From contig CM064655.1 of assembly GCA_032717465.1 (NCBI GenBank), forward strand, positions 18,823,835 to 18,887,834: 64,000 nucleotides of DNA, read 5' to 3'. The stretch is from Coenobita brevimanus (Eukaryota > Arthropoda > Malacostraca > Decapoda > Coenobitidae). The notes under the pieces were generated by a model, which saw only the letters and a list, made by a program, of their open reading frames with translations, searched no databases and was not told the origin of the DNA. The position numbers and the translations under genes are program-made. This document shows positions 31,704-42,873 of this stretch, piece by piece (within the stretch, counting starts at the first letter, position 1; every line of letters starts with the position of its first letter).

Positions 31704-32751
31704 AGGAGCCCCCACAAACTGGAAAAATATGCCACCGCTCGCCATATAACTTAATGTAAAATGAAAAAGTGTGGTCAACTTGAATTACCCTCTGTTAGAC
31801 AATTTTTGTGATACTTTACTGAAAATAGGATATGTTTTTATTTATCTACAAATAAAACTTGAGAAAAAATGTATCAAAATATAATAGAAATGGAAGGTTG
31901 CGTCCATCTCAGTTTAGGGACAGTCTAAATGCAATTGTTATGTTGCTTGAGTATTGATCGCCATCTTGTTTTAGGTGGTGAATGTACATCTGTAAGGAAA
32001 AATTTCAAATGAGTATAAAGAAATTATATCTTACACAAGAAATGAAGGAAACATGGTGCTTAAACAATCGAAGATCGTATGAACCCACTGAGCCCATATG
32101 GCATGGGTAGCGTGGCATAGTTTGTGCGCCCGCCGCCAGGGACCCAGGGCGGCGTTGATGGTGTGTATACACCACACCCGACTCCTGCGCCTTTTAAAAT
32201 TACCCGATGATTACGGAATATATAGTGTCATTGTCCACTGCGCAGGTAAAATATATGTGGAAAAATAGACTGTAGCAGAAATGAGATGTTTTCTTAAAGC
32301 AAGAGGAATCTCATGCCTTTAAAAATTTGGGTCAGCCGATCTTGGCCCCGTAAGATTTCGGCCGTACAATTCTTACTATTATTAAGTGTATAATGGACAG
32401 AATCATGTCAGGATTTGCCAGATGAAAGATTACGATCTTTGGAAACTGTATATTTCTCCAGCAACTGAGATTCATAACACTTGGTAAAAATGTGCTGAAT
32501 GCAAAAACACACAATAAGCTTTCATGTTTCTTAGTAAACTCCATGGAGAGAGTTTCAGAGTAAATCTCATTTAGAGCATCGACAAAACATCTACAATGAA
32601 TATAATACTGGTATAATGCTTTATGCATGAGTAATAATCCTGATAGAAATTTTTTTAAAGGAAGGTATACCAGCTCTGAGTGGGTAGTGACTCCACGCAA
32701 TTTAGTGATCCAGCGAACACCAGCAACTTTCAGGAGTTTGTGGGGGCTCCT
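31704..32751. mobile_element. MITE with 17-bp inverted ends and AT target duplication
   Basis: AGGAGCCCCCACAAACT (31704-31720) is exactly mirrored at 32735-32751. Removing the 1048 bases and one AT restores CATCAATTCCTGG, the sequence in other RTE copies (35848, 39934). A 2-bp AT duplication is reported for ISL2EU-type elements and is unusual for Tc1-mariner (TA); the superfamily is therefore an inference. No transposase is encoded. It has a G+C-rich patch at 32120-32180. Confidence 0.85.
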
Positions 32752-33138
32752 ATTCCTGGAGCCTTTCCCATCTTGGTCTTCTTCATTGCTTCCACAACTT
32801 CCACCCTACTGATCTCTTCCTCCGTCCTTTCATTTCTTCTCCCAGCCATTCCCCAACCACTGATGCTTACACTGCTCTCACTCTCTACATTCAACAAATC
32901 CTCAAAGTGCTCCTTCCGTCTCCTCAATTTCTCTCTCTTCTCCACCAACAATCTATTATTCCCTTCTTTCACTCCCCTACTATTTCCCCTTTCACACTGT
33001 CCTACTTTCTTTACTTCATTCCAAAACAGTTTCTTACTCTCCTTCCATTTTACACTCAGATTCCTCCCAAACTCTTCATCCACTTTCATCTTACTCCCCA
33101 TCACCAATCTCTTCACGTCCCTTCTCCTGCTCACTGGA
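32752..33138 (-). pseudogene. RTE copy D: linker between endonuclease and RT
   Basis: The minus frame 32730-33173 reads KRLVMGSKMKVDEEFGRNLS, EKLRRRKEHFEDLLNVESES and EVVEAMKKTKMGKAPGI, as in copies B and C. The copy ends near 33138, before any endonuclease sequence. Confidence 0.75.
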
Positions 33139-34383
33139 AATAGGTTATATTTGTATAAACAGTATACCATCATCCTTGCTGGTGTTTATCTATCTATCTA
33201 GTGCCAGACGCCTCAATCCCATACCAGGCAGCCACAAACAAATCGCCTCCATGTCGCCCTGTCCCCCACCATTTCACTGCCCTGCTTCCAGCTCACACCC
33301 CCCCTTCTTCATATACCTCTCCACTCCATCTCATCCTTGGCCTCCCCCTCCCTCTCTCCCCCTCCACCTCACTCACATACACTCTCCTCATCAGTCTCTC
33401 ACTCTCCATCATCTACACATGGCCAAACCACCTCATTGTGTTTCTTCTAACGCTGAATCACATCCACATCCACACCACAATGCTCCTTCAAATCCTCATT
33501 TCTTAGACTGTCTCACCATGTGACTCCACATGCTCCTCTCAAATAACTCATTTCCACTGCTCTCACTCTTGACTTGTGTCCCTCCAACAAGGTCCAAGTT
33601 TCACTTCCAAACGTTAGAGTTGGTATCACAATACTGTCATGTAGTAATTTTTTCACTTCCATGCTCACTTTCCTGTTTCTTATCACTGCTTTCAAGGAAC
33701 CTGCAACATTTCTTCCTTGTTATACCCTTTCAAGCACTTCACCCTCTAAACTTACATCCTTACTCATCACACTACCCGAGTACTTAAACGTACTCACATT
33801 TTTCATTTTGTCCTCATCCAACCTCACTGTACATACAGTGACTTTATTTCTCTTGAAGACCATAACTTTACTCTTCCCTACATTCACCGTTAGATTCCGT
33901 TTCGTACACGCTCTCCCAGACTCATTTGCCAAGCCTTGCAGCTTCCCTTTGTCTTCACTCAACAACACAGTATCATCTGCAAACAACAGTACAGGGAGTT
34001 TCCACACACTGCCCTCTCTCACTAGGGCTGCTCTAACATCCACTGACCTACTTTGTATCTCGTTTATAACTCCATACATAACAGATTGAACAACCATGGA
34101 GACACGACACATCCCTGTTTCAGTCCAATCTTCAAATAGAAAAATTCACTTAGTTCACTCACCACATGCACTGCAGCCTTAGCCCCCTCATACATACTCT
34201 TCACGGCATTCAGTAACTTCCCATCTGCTCCATATATTCTTAATACTTTCCACAATCCTTGTCTATCCACCCTGTCATATGCTTTCTCCAAATCCATGAA
34301 GGCGGCATACAACTTCTTTCCCTTCTCTGGAAACTTTTCCACTAAAGGTTCTTTCTCTATCTATCTATCTATTGCCAGATGCC

Positions 34384-36117
34384 TCAATCCCGTTCGGGGT
34401 GGCCGCAAACAAATTGCCTCCACGTCGCCCTGTCCCCCGCCATTTCACTGCCCTGCTCCCAACTCACACCCCCCTCTCTCGTATACCTCTCCACCCCATC
34501 CCTCCATCTCATCCTCGGCCTCCCCCTTCCTCTCTCCCCCTCCACCTCACTCGCATACACTCTCTTCGTCAGTCTTTCACCCTCCATCCTCTCCACATGG
34601 CCAAACCACCTCAGTGTATTCCTCCTAACGCTTCCTATCACATCCACATCCACACCACAACACTCCTTTATATCTTCATTTGTCAGCCTACCTCTCCATG
34701 TGGCTCCACAGGCTTCTCTTAAATAACTCATTTTCACTGCTCTCACTCTTGACTTGTGTCCTTCCAACAATGTCCAAGTTTCACTTCCATATGTTAGAGT
34801 TGGTATCACAATACTGTCATGCAGTAACTTTTTCACTTCCATGCTCACTTTCCTGTTTCTTATCACTGCTTTCAAGGAACCAGCAACCTTTCTTCCCTGC
34901 TGTACCCTTTCAAGCACTTCACCCTTCAAACCTCCATCCTTACTCATCACACTACCCAAGTACTTAAACGTACTCACATTTTCCAGTTCCTCACCTTCCA
35001 ACCTCGCTGCACATTCACTGACTGCACCTCTCTCAAAGACCATCACTTTACCCTTCCCTGTTTTCACCTTTAGATTCCGTTTCTTACACACACTCCCAAA
35101 CTCATCCACCAAGCCTTGCAGCTCCCCTTCGTCTTCACTCAACAACACATTATCATCTGCAAACAACAGTACAGGGAGTTTCCAAACACTATCCTCTCTC
35201 ACCAGGGCCACTTCGACATCCACTACCCTACCTTGTACCTCTTTTATTACCCCGTCCATGAACAGATTGAACAACCATGGAGACCTGACACGTCCCTGTT
35301 TCAACCCAACCTTCAAAGAGAAAAATTCACTCAGTTCATCATCCACATACACTGCAGCCTTCGCACCATCATACATACTCTTCACAGCATTCTACAACTT
35401 CCCATCTACTCTGTATATATTTAATACTTTCCACAATCCTTGTCTATCCACCCTGTCATATGCTTTCTCCAAATCCATGAAAGCTGCATACAACTTCTTA
35501 TCCTTCTCTAGAAACTTTTCCACTAATGATCTAAGAATTAATATCTGAATCACACAACCTCTTCCCTTCCTAAAGCCTCCCTGTTCTTCTCCAACTAATT
35601 CCTCTGTTCTTTCTCTAACTCTGTCAGTATGTATCCTACCGTACACTTTTCCTATTATGCTAATTAGGGAAATGCCCCTATGATTATCACACACTTCTTT
35701 TTCTCCTTTTCCTTTGTACAAGGGAGTAATTATACCTGACTTCCAATCCTCTGGGACACTACCTTCCTCCCAGGCCAATCTGCACTTCTTCCACATCCAT
35801 TCTACTACTATCTCTCCCTCATCCTTCAGCATTTCACCACACACTCCATCAATTCCTGGGGCTTTCCCCAATTTAACTTTCATCATTGCTTCCACAACTT
35901 CTATCCTATGGATTTCTTCCTGTCTTCTCACCTCCCTTCTTCTCCCAGCCATTCCCCAGCCACTTATACTCGCATTACTTCCATCCTCTATGTTCAGCAG
36001 TGCCTTAAAGTGTTCTCTCCCTGTGCTCACTTTTTCTTCCTTCTCCACTAGTAATCTACCATTTTTATCTTTCACTCCTGTGCTAACTTCACTTCCACCC
36101 TGTCTTATTCTCTTCAC
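34384..36117 (-). pseudogene. RTE copy B: linker and reverse transcriptase
   Basis: The frames 35392-36117 and 34384-35385 are joined by one in-frame TAG at about 35392 (codon for Leu in other copies). Reading order: GKAPGIDGVCGEMLKD, VPEDWKSGIITPLYKGKGEK, VGEEQGGFRKGRGCVIQI, YAAFMDLEKAYDRVDRQGLW (box A), LKQGRVRSPWLFNLFMDGVI (box B), LPVLLFADDNVLLSE (box C, both Asp present), FKYLGSVMSKDGGL. The C-terminal domain ends RRNTLRWFGHVERMEGERLT, GRGRPRMRWRD. RT copies the LINE RNA at the nicked target. Apart from the stop it is close to intact. Confidence 0.85.
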
Positions 36118-36200
36118 CTCTTCCAGAACATTTTCTTACAGTCCCTCCACTTTACACTCAAATTCCTTCCAAATTCCTCATCCACTCTCTTCTTACTCTC

Positions 36201-37748
36201 TCATACTAATCTTTTCACCTCTCTCTTTCTTTCTACATGTAACTCTCTCTTCTGCCTCTCAACTTCTTCCATGCCCCTATTTCTCATCCATTCATTGTAT
36301 GCTTTCTTCATTTGTACCACAGCCTGTCTCACCTCTTCTTCCACCACACTGTTCCGTGCACCCCCCTCTGCCTTCTCTTCACCCCACATACCACATCACA
36401 TGCTGCACATATTTCTTCTGTGAATATCCTGCACACACCTTCCACGTCCCCCATCTGCTCCAATTCACATTTGCCGAATTGTTCCTTCACTTCTCTCTTA
36501 TATTTTGTGTTTTTCTCCTCCTCTTGTAACATTTCCACTCTCCTTGCAAATACTTCTTCCCGTCCTTCCCTTCTTCTATTTCTCCATCTTATTTGGATCT
36601 TTATTCTGGCCAGCACCAAGTAGTGGTCAGAAAGTCCACTCCTCCAACCTTTATAAGCTCTTGCATCCATTACACATCGTTGCATCCCTTCATCCCCACA
36701 CACATAATAAGTCATTGCCTTCCTTTCATTCAGTTCTCCACCCACCCTTCTCATCACTTGCCATGTATACCTGTGGATCATTTTGTGCCTGAAGAGGGTA
36801 TTGGCTATCACCAACCCCCTCCCAGCACAAATGTCCACTAACACACTGCCATTCTCATCTATCTCAGCAGGCACACCCCACTCACCAACTATTCCATCCA
36901 CCTTCACATTCCCTACGTTACCATTCATATCACTGATTAAAAATACTCTCTCATTCCTTCCAAACTTTTCCATGCATACTTCTACATTTGTCCAGAACTC
37001 TTCTCTCACTCTGCTTGCATAATCTTGCGTTGGCACATACACGCACACAATTGCCGACATTTGTATTCCAGCTTTCAGTCTTACCCACACAATTCTTGAC
37101 CCAACTCATCCATACTCTCTTATGTTCTTCTTCCATCTTTTACTCACAACTATACACACTCCTTCTTTTTGCCCTCTCATTCTAACCTAGTGGGGGCAGG
37201 GAACAGTTTAAGGATTTGAATTCAGTAAAAGCAGACTTTACTCATTTACCAGATGACCCGCCAACATGTCGTAAAAATACCCCCGCTAATACCAATACAC
37301 CAGTCCTGTATGAGACAGCCCTAGCATATATTCATTATGGACTGTTTGTGTTAGTGCCGAAGTGGTGACATGTAGAGGTGTATGGTATGTAAGGAGGACT
37401 ACTGGGCTTTGAAAGCAAGCTGTGAAGCCTATGCCCAGAGTCGGTCACCAAAAAAAAAAAAAAACATATACCGCATCCATACTCCCATTCTCTCACCTCT
37501 CCATTTAGTTTCAGTTACTCCACATACATCAACTTTCGCTCCCTCAAGCACCTGGACAATCTCTCTCTCACCTCATCATTCGCACCTCTTACATTCCATG
37601 TTGCTATTACCATGTCCTTTGTCTGGTCCTTGGTCGTCATCTTTTGGTCAGTCCTTGTCTGAGGCTTCTTTTTCGTCTTTTTAGTTAATTGTTTTCTGTG
37701 GAGGGGCACTAACCCTCCGCCAACCCATTTAGTCGCCTTGTACGACAA
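36201..37748 (-). pseudogene. RTE copy B: APE-type endonuclease and N-terminus
   Basis: The minus frame 37515-37748 begins the protein and has IATWNVRGANDEVRE (the N-terminal APE motif). The frame 36329-37090 carries FLISDMNGNVG (GDxN-like, Gly changed to Ser), CVYVPTQDYASRVREEF and WRSGLSDHYLVLA (SDH motif intact). The two are separated by the insertion at 37196-37464 and a frame change. Downstream, 36201-36389 continues into the linker. It would nick the genomic target; it is inactive here. Confidence 0.8.
37196..37464. mobile_element. Unidentified 0.27-kb insertion ending in poly-A
   Basis: RTE copy B departs from copy F after TCTAACCT (37196) and rejoins at CATATACCGCATCC (37466). The foreign piece ends in about 15 A residues (37450-37464), suggesting a reverse-transcribed RNA or SINE-like sequence on the plus strand. 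A few RTE bases are missing at the junction and no target duplication is visible. I cannot identify the source. Confidence 0.5.
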
Positions 37749-38075
37749 GCAGGGATACTGGGGGAGTATTCTTGAAAACCCCCCTACCCCCAGGGGGTTC
37801 TAAGAATGAATATATGACCTACGCAACCTCTTCCCTACCTAAAACCTCCCTGTTCCTCTCTAACTAATTCTTCTGTTAGTTCCCTAACTCTGTCAGTAAG
37901 TATCCTACGATATTCTGTATTTCGTGGCATGTGAGACACTGCAGCGTGAAAGACGCACCCTAATTCTGGAAGGGAAGTTCTGAGGAAAAAGTATGTCTTG
38001 TCCAAGACTACAGATAGGTTGCTTGATATGAGTATTTTTCCCAAAAATACACACCCACCTTTTAGAACCTCTATT

Positions 38076-38345
38076 CAGTACTGTATATCTGTCTTTGGTT
38101 TCTTTGTTTTTATGTAAAAGAAGGGTACAAGACATGACAACAAACAACCCCTTCTGTACATAATGTTACTGCATTCCATGACACTATCTTAACACATTAA
38201 AGTCTCTCTTCAGTACTGTATATACATGTTTGGTGTCTTTATTTTTATGTAAAAGACGGGTACAAGACAAGAAAACAAACAAACAACCCCTTCCTTATAA
38301 AATGTTACTCCATACCATGACACCATCTTAACACTACCGGTTTGT
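38076..38345. repeat. 135-bp tandem repeat, two copies
   Basis: CAGTACTGTATA at 38076 and at 38211 begins two copies with TTTATGTAAAAGA, GGGTACAAGACA, AACAAACAACCCCTTC and CCATGACAC. The left flank (37909-38075) holds nothing recognisable. Confidence 0.8.
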
Positions 38346-38730
38346 TTATGGAATATGATGTCCAAGGTGTCCAATTCCTTTTGTACAATAATTTGAGACA
38401 TGATGTTGATCTTTATTAAAGTACACTAAATATGTATCAGTATATAAAGATAAGTATTATTTTTTGTGAAATGAATTTAAAAAACAAAACTCAATAAAAC
38501 TCTTTCATTCATTTATTTAAGAAAATACAGAGGCCATTAAGTGAAGGAATACACTATATCTCCAGAACAAATGCTTGCATGTCTTCAAATGCCTACATGT
38601 ACTGAATTTTAGAATCACAGACAACACACCCAGGTTTTCAAAAATCAGTTACAAGGAACGTTTACACCATTTTATGTACCCTAAAAGTACCAGAAGCCAT
38701 CCTAACATGGGGTGATCGAATTTCCATATT
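38346..38730. other. No recognisable feature
   Basis: AT-rich sequence between two tandem arrays; no gene or element end is seen. Confidence 0.5.
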
Positions 38731-39480
38731 GCTAGGTGCTAAACTGCTAAGCTGCTAATAATGCTGTAATTTTGGGAAGTGTTATTTAATGTTGCAACTG
38801 TTTTTCCCATTTTTCACTAACAGTGATATAAGACTGCTGCCTTCTATGATGCTCTTATATCGAATGAAACAAAATATCAGTAAGAGATGCCAGCCTAACA
38901 AGGGTTTTTGAATTTCCATTTGAGACAGACGTCTGTTACAATGACTCAACAAAAGTCATGCTAGCCAACATCTCCAATATGATTCCCTTGCTGGTTAGTG
39001 ATTGGATAGCAAGTGATCATTATTGCCTTTCTGAAGGTTAGCAAGGGGTTCAGAAGTGATCATGTTCTGAGAATTGGGTGCTAGGTGCTAAACTGCTAAA
39101 TAGCTGTAATTTCAGACAGTACTGTTTAATGTTGCAGTTGTTTTTCCCGTTTTTCAGTAATGGTAATATAAAACTGTTTCCTTCTATTATATTCTTGTCT
39201 CGAGTGAAACAAAATATCAGTAAGAGAAGCCAGCCAAACAAGGGTTATTGAATTTCCATATGAGACAGATGTCTGTTACAATGACTGAAATGTCATGTTA
39301 GCCATCATCCCCAGTATGATTCCCATACTAGTTACTGAGTGGATGGCAAGCAAAGTGATCATGACTGCATTCAGAAGGTTAGCAGGGAGTTCACCAGTGA
39401 TCATGTTAGCCTGCTAATGTAGAGTGTATGCTAGATGCTAAATTGCTAAACTGCTATACCGCTAAACCCCCAGACTGTCA
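38731..39480. repeat. 350-bp tandem repeat, two full copies and part of a third
   Basis: GCTAGGTGCTAAACTGCT begins at 38731 and 39080; GCTAGATGCTAAATTGCT begins at 39430 (spacing 349 and 350). The units share GAAACAAAATATCAGTAAGA, AAGGGTT.TTGAATTTCCAT and GACAGACGTCTGTTACAATG. They diverge by substitutions and small gaps. Confidence 0.88.
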
Positions 39481-39727
39481 CATGGCCAGTTGTAAACAAA
39501 CCCTAAATTTTTTCCTGAGCCTGGGTGTTTCTAATCGTAAAAACTGAGCAATAAATCAAAGGTGTTTATACTCTAAAAAATACTTGACTGCCAAACAGTT
39601 TGATGATCCTCTGTATAAGTGATTCTTCTAAATGGAGCCAGGGTCTTAGTCTCGCCTCCAGGATGCAGGGGGATATTTGAAGGTGATTTTGAGACAAAAA
39701 AGTGCGTCTTCCACCCCACGAAATACG

Positions 39728-41560
39728 GCACTTTTCCTCTTACACTAAGGAGAGAAATGTCCCTATGATTACCATGCACTTCTTTTTCCCCTTTTACTTT
39801 ATACAAGGGAATAATTATACCTGACTTCCATTTCTCCACGACTCAACCTTCCTTCCAAGCCTACCTGCACATCTTCCACATCCATTCTACTACTATCTCT
39901 CCCTCATGCTTCAGCATTTTACCACACACTCCATCGATTCCTGGGGCTTTCCCCATTTTGACTTTTTCATTGCTTCCACACCATCCATCCAACTGATTTC
40001 TTCCTCTCTCTTCACATCCCTCCTTCTCCCAGCCATTCCCCAGCCACTTAAACTTGCATTACTTTCATTCTCTATGTTCAACATTTCATTAAAGTGTTCT
40101 CTTCATCTGCTCACCTTTTCTCCCTTCTTGACTAGTAATCTACCGTTTTTATCTTTCACTCCCCGACTAACTTCATTGCCACCCTGTCTAACTCTGCCTT
40201 TTTTTTAGAGCATTTTCTTACATTCCCCCCACTTTCCACTCAAATTCCTTCCAAATTCCTTATCCATTCACTTCTCCTCTCTCTTACTAATCTTTTCACC
40301 TTTATCTTCTCTACATATAACTCTCACTTCCATCTCACAACTTCTACACCCCTATTTCTCATCCACTCAGTATATGCTTTCTTCTTTTGTGCCTCAGCCT
40401 GTCTCACTTCTTCAGTCCACCATGCTGTTCTTTGCAACCCCTTTCATCTTCTCTTCACCCCACATACCACCTCACGTGCAGCACATATTTCTTCTGTAAA
40501 TATCTTGCACACACCTTCCATGTCCTCCATCTGCTCCAATCCATATTTACCCAATCGCTCCTCGAATTCTATATTCTGCCTTTTTCTCATCCTTTTGTAA
40601 CCTTTCAACTCAACTTGCATATACTCCTTCCTCCTGTCATTCCCTTCTTCTATTTTTCCATTTTACTTGGACCTTGATTCTGACCACCACTTGGTGGTGG
40701 TCAGAAAGTCCACTCCCCCAACCTCTGTATGCTCTTGGATCCATTACATACCGTCACATCCTTTCATCCACACACTGATAATCAATCATTGCCTTCCTTT
40801 CATTTAGTTTTCCACCCACCCTTCTCATCACTCACTGTGTATGCCTGTGGATCATATTGTGCCTGAAGAAGGTATTGGCTATCACCAACCCCCTCCTGGC
40901 ACAAATGTCCACTAACGCACTGCCATTCTCATCTATCTCAGCAGGCACACCCTACTCACCAACTACTCTATCCACCTTCATGTTCCCTACTTTACCATTC
41001 ATACCACCAGTCAAAAATACTGTCTTATTCGTTCCAAACTTTTCCATGCACACTTCCACATTTGTCCAGAACGCTTCTCTCAGTCTGCTTGCATGATCTT
41101 GCGTTGGTGCGTACACGCACACAATCATCCACAGTTGCAGTCCAACTTTCAATCTTACCCACACAAACCTTGAGCCAACTGATCCATACTCTCTTATGTT
41201 CTCCTTCCATCTGTTATTCAGAACAATACAGACTCCTTCTTGTGCCCTCTTATTCTCACCTACTCCCGCACATATACCGCATCCATACTCCCATTCTTTC
41301 ACATTTTCACTTCTTCATTTAGTTTCAGTTAATCCACATACATCCACTATCACATCCTCAAGCACCTGGACAATCCCTCTCTCTTTCACCTCGTCATTTG
41401 CACCCCTTACATTCCAAGTCGCCATCTGTATCATGTCCTTTGTTTGGTCCTTAGTCGTCATCTTTAGGTCGGTCCTGGTCCGAGGCTTCTTGTTTGTATT
41501 TTTAGTTAGTTGTTTTCCGGGGAGGGGCACTAACCCTCCTCCAACCCACTGGCTGTCACG
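39728..41560 (-). mobile_element. RTE-type LINE copy F, 5' half
   Basis: The minus strand covers the 5' leader (TAACCCTCCTCCAACCCACT side, 41520-41550), the N-terminus (frame 41315-41572 with QMATWNVRGANDEVKE), endonuclease parts (SRLREAFWTNVEVCMEKFG, FLTGGMNGKVGNMKVD with the GDxN motif decayed) and the linker, and stops inside the RT start (near 39735: IPLYKVKGEKEV). The 3' half is missing, and what follows at 39481-39727 is not RTE. Many frameshifts. It provides the uninterrupted comparison for the copy B insertion. Confidence 0.8.
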
Positions 41561-42056
41561 TAGGGAACACATGTTGGTTGGTTATAAGGTTACCACCCAG
41601 CGTTGTAAATGGTTTTCTGGTTTACAGGAAATCATTTGGGGTGTCACTCAGTGTAGAGATACCTTAATAATCAGAGTACCACTACCCTGAGTGGGTGGAT
41701 GATGGGTGCCCCCACTATAAGCTGTTAAAAACACATAAAACTGATGAGTAAAAGTACAGAAATGCAGTGAGATTTAAGTGTTCAGGAGTAAAACTTACCT
41801 TCATATAATTTCCCACCATTCTAGTGCAAAATTTTGTCAGCACCTTCCAAGAATTAAGCATGTCAAAATGCAGAATTTTCTGAGCTTTCTCATGGATTTT
41901 GTCGAATTTCGATACAACCAATAGTAGACAAATAAATCGCAAAATGATTTAGAAACTCATGAGTCAGTGTTATCATCACGGAGGAGGGTAGGGACTAAGG
42001 GAGTGAGGGGGGAGCAGGGAGGGGGGAAGCGAGGCTGTGGGCAGGATTTTCACCCT
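41561..42056. other. No recognisable feature
   Basis: Between the RTE 5' end and a tandem repeat. It contains a GTTGGTTGGTTATAAGG start, short frames and a G-rich patch (41985-42030). Nothing is identified. Confidence 0.5.
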
Positions 42057-42412
42057 TCTGTCACGAAGCGGATGGGTGCTTTAACCGTACATTTACTTGT
42101 GGTTTGTGGTTTGTTAGACACCGAGTGGCCATGCAGAAACACAACTCACAGTGACCAGGCGACTTTGAACTTTCGGTAGAGAGGCAGATGGCCGCTGTCA
42201 CCAAACATATACTCATGGCATGCGGTCTGTGTTCGATAGTGGTGGCAGTTGGGAAAGACTTTGCCCTGGGACCGGGTGCAAAAACGACATTTGGTAGAGA
42301 GGTGGACGGCTGCTGTCACTGAACATATACTGGTGGCTTGTGGTCTGCGTTTGATGGTGGTGGCAGTCGAGAAAGTCCGGTGGCTGCACGACATTAGACA
42401 TTCAGTGGGGAT
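42057..42412. repeat. 118-bp tandem repeat, about three copies
   Basis: GGTAGAGAGG starts at 42175 and 42293 (118 bases). Shared parts are GACGGCTGCTGTCAC, ACATATACT, GGTCTG and GTGGTGGCAGT. A decayed earlier copy is at about 42057-42174. Confidence 0.75.
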
Positions 42413-42771
42413 GCGTTCAGACGTTTTGACTCTGCTTGCAGGTTACGGTCATATTACTCGGATGCTGAAGGTTCGTTGGGAGTAATTGGACGTGCACGTG
42501 ACTTTGACCATTCAGAACAGGCATGGAGGGACATTTCAGCTCTGTTTGTGGGTCTCGGACTACTTCCCACTCACGGCTTGAGCCTAGCGGCCATGATACC
42601 GAATATTTGAACATGTTGGCTGGCCAGCTGAAGTTCTCGGGGACTTTTATGTCTGGATATTAGCAAGTAAATTAGGATAATGCTTTCATAGAGCCAAGGT
42701 CCAGCGTCCGGATAATGAACACATCCAGATACTGCACATCCGGATAAACGAAAGACTACTGTGTTTATATA

Positions 42772-42772
<1 letters not shown>

Positions 42773-42824
<52 letters not shown>

Positions 42825-42873
42825 GAAAGTCTACTGCGTTTATATACTGTATATATACATATATATATATATA
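42773..42873. repeat. (TA)n tracts with a duplicated spacer
   Basis: TA tracts at 42773-42822 and 42847-42873 are each preceded by GAAAGNCTACTGNGTTTATATACTG. Expansion of a tract plus its flank is likely. Confidence 0.85.

Larger units (their letters stand above)
16347..33138 (-). mobile_element. RTE-type LINE copy D, spread over 16.8 kb by four insertions
   Basis: The 3' tail (ATCTATCTATCTATAG complement side) begins near 16347. Retained segments are about 16347-16538, 17964-18661, 30571-30994, 31541-31703 and 32752-33138, together about 1.85 kb. Their order and orientation match the RT-to-linker part of an unbroken RTE copy. The gaps are a Tc1-like element, an 11.9-kb TTAA element, an unidentified 0.55-kb insertion, and an AT-flanked MITE. 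The RT frame is cut by the TTAA element within the SPWLFN...MDGV motif. It is 5'-truncated at about 33138. Stops and frameshifts are additional. Confidence 0.8.
34353..37795 (-). mobile_element. RTE-type LINE copy B, nearly full length
   Basis: About 3.44 kb flanked by GGTTCT. The 3' tail (TATC)n is at 34353-34373. The 5' leader at 37700-37795 contains a C-rich stretch (AACCCCCCTACCCCCAGG side). The order on the minus strand is leader, APE endonuclease, linker, RT, C-terminal domain, tail. A 0.27-kb foreign piece sits at about 37196-37464. It is the reference copy for the other RTE fragments in the window. Confidence 0.88.
33188..37908 (-). mobile_element. RTE-type LINE copy A, interrupted by RTE copy B
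   Basis: The 3' tail TATCTATCTATCTAG starts at about 33185. The RT C-terminal half runs to 34352 and continues from 37802 to about 37908, where it is 5'-truncated. The interruption is RTE copy B with the 6-bp duplication GGTTCT (34347-34352 and 37796-37801). Minus frames include PVLLFADDTVLLSEDKGKL (33990 region) and YAAFMDLEKAYDRVDRQGLW (34260 region). There are frame breaks in each. Confidence 0.85.
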
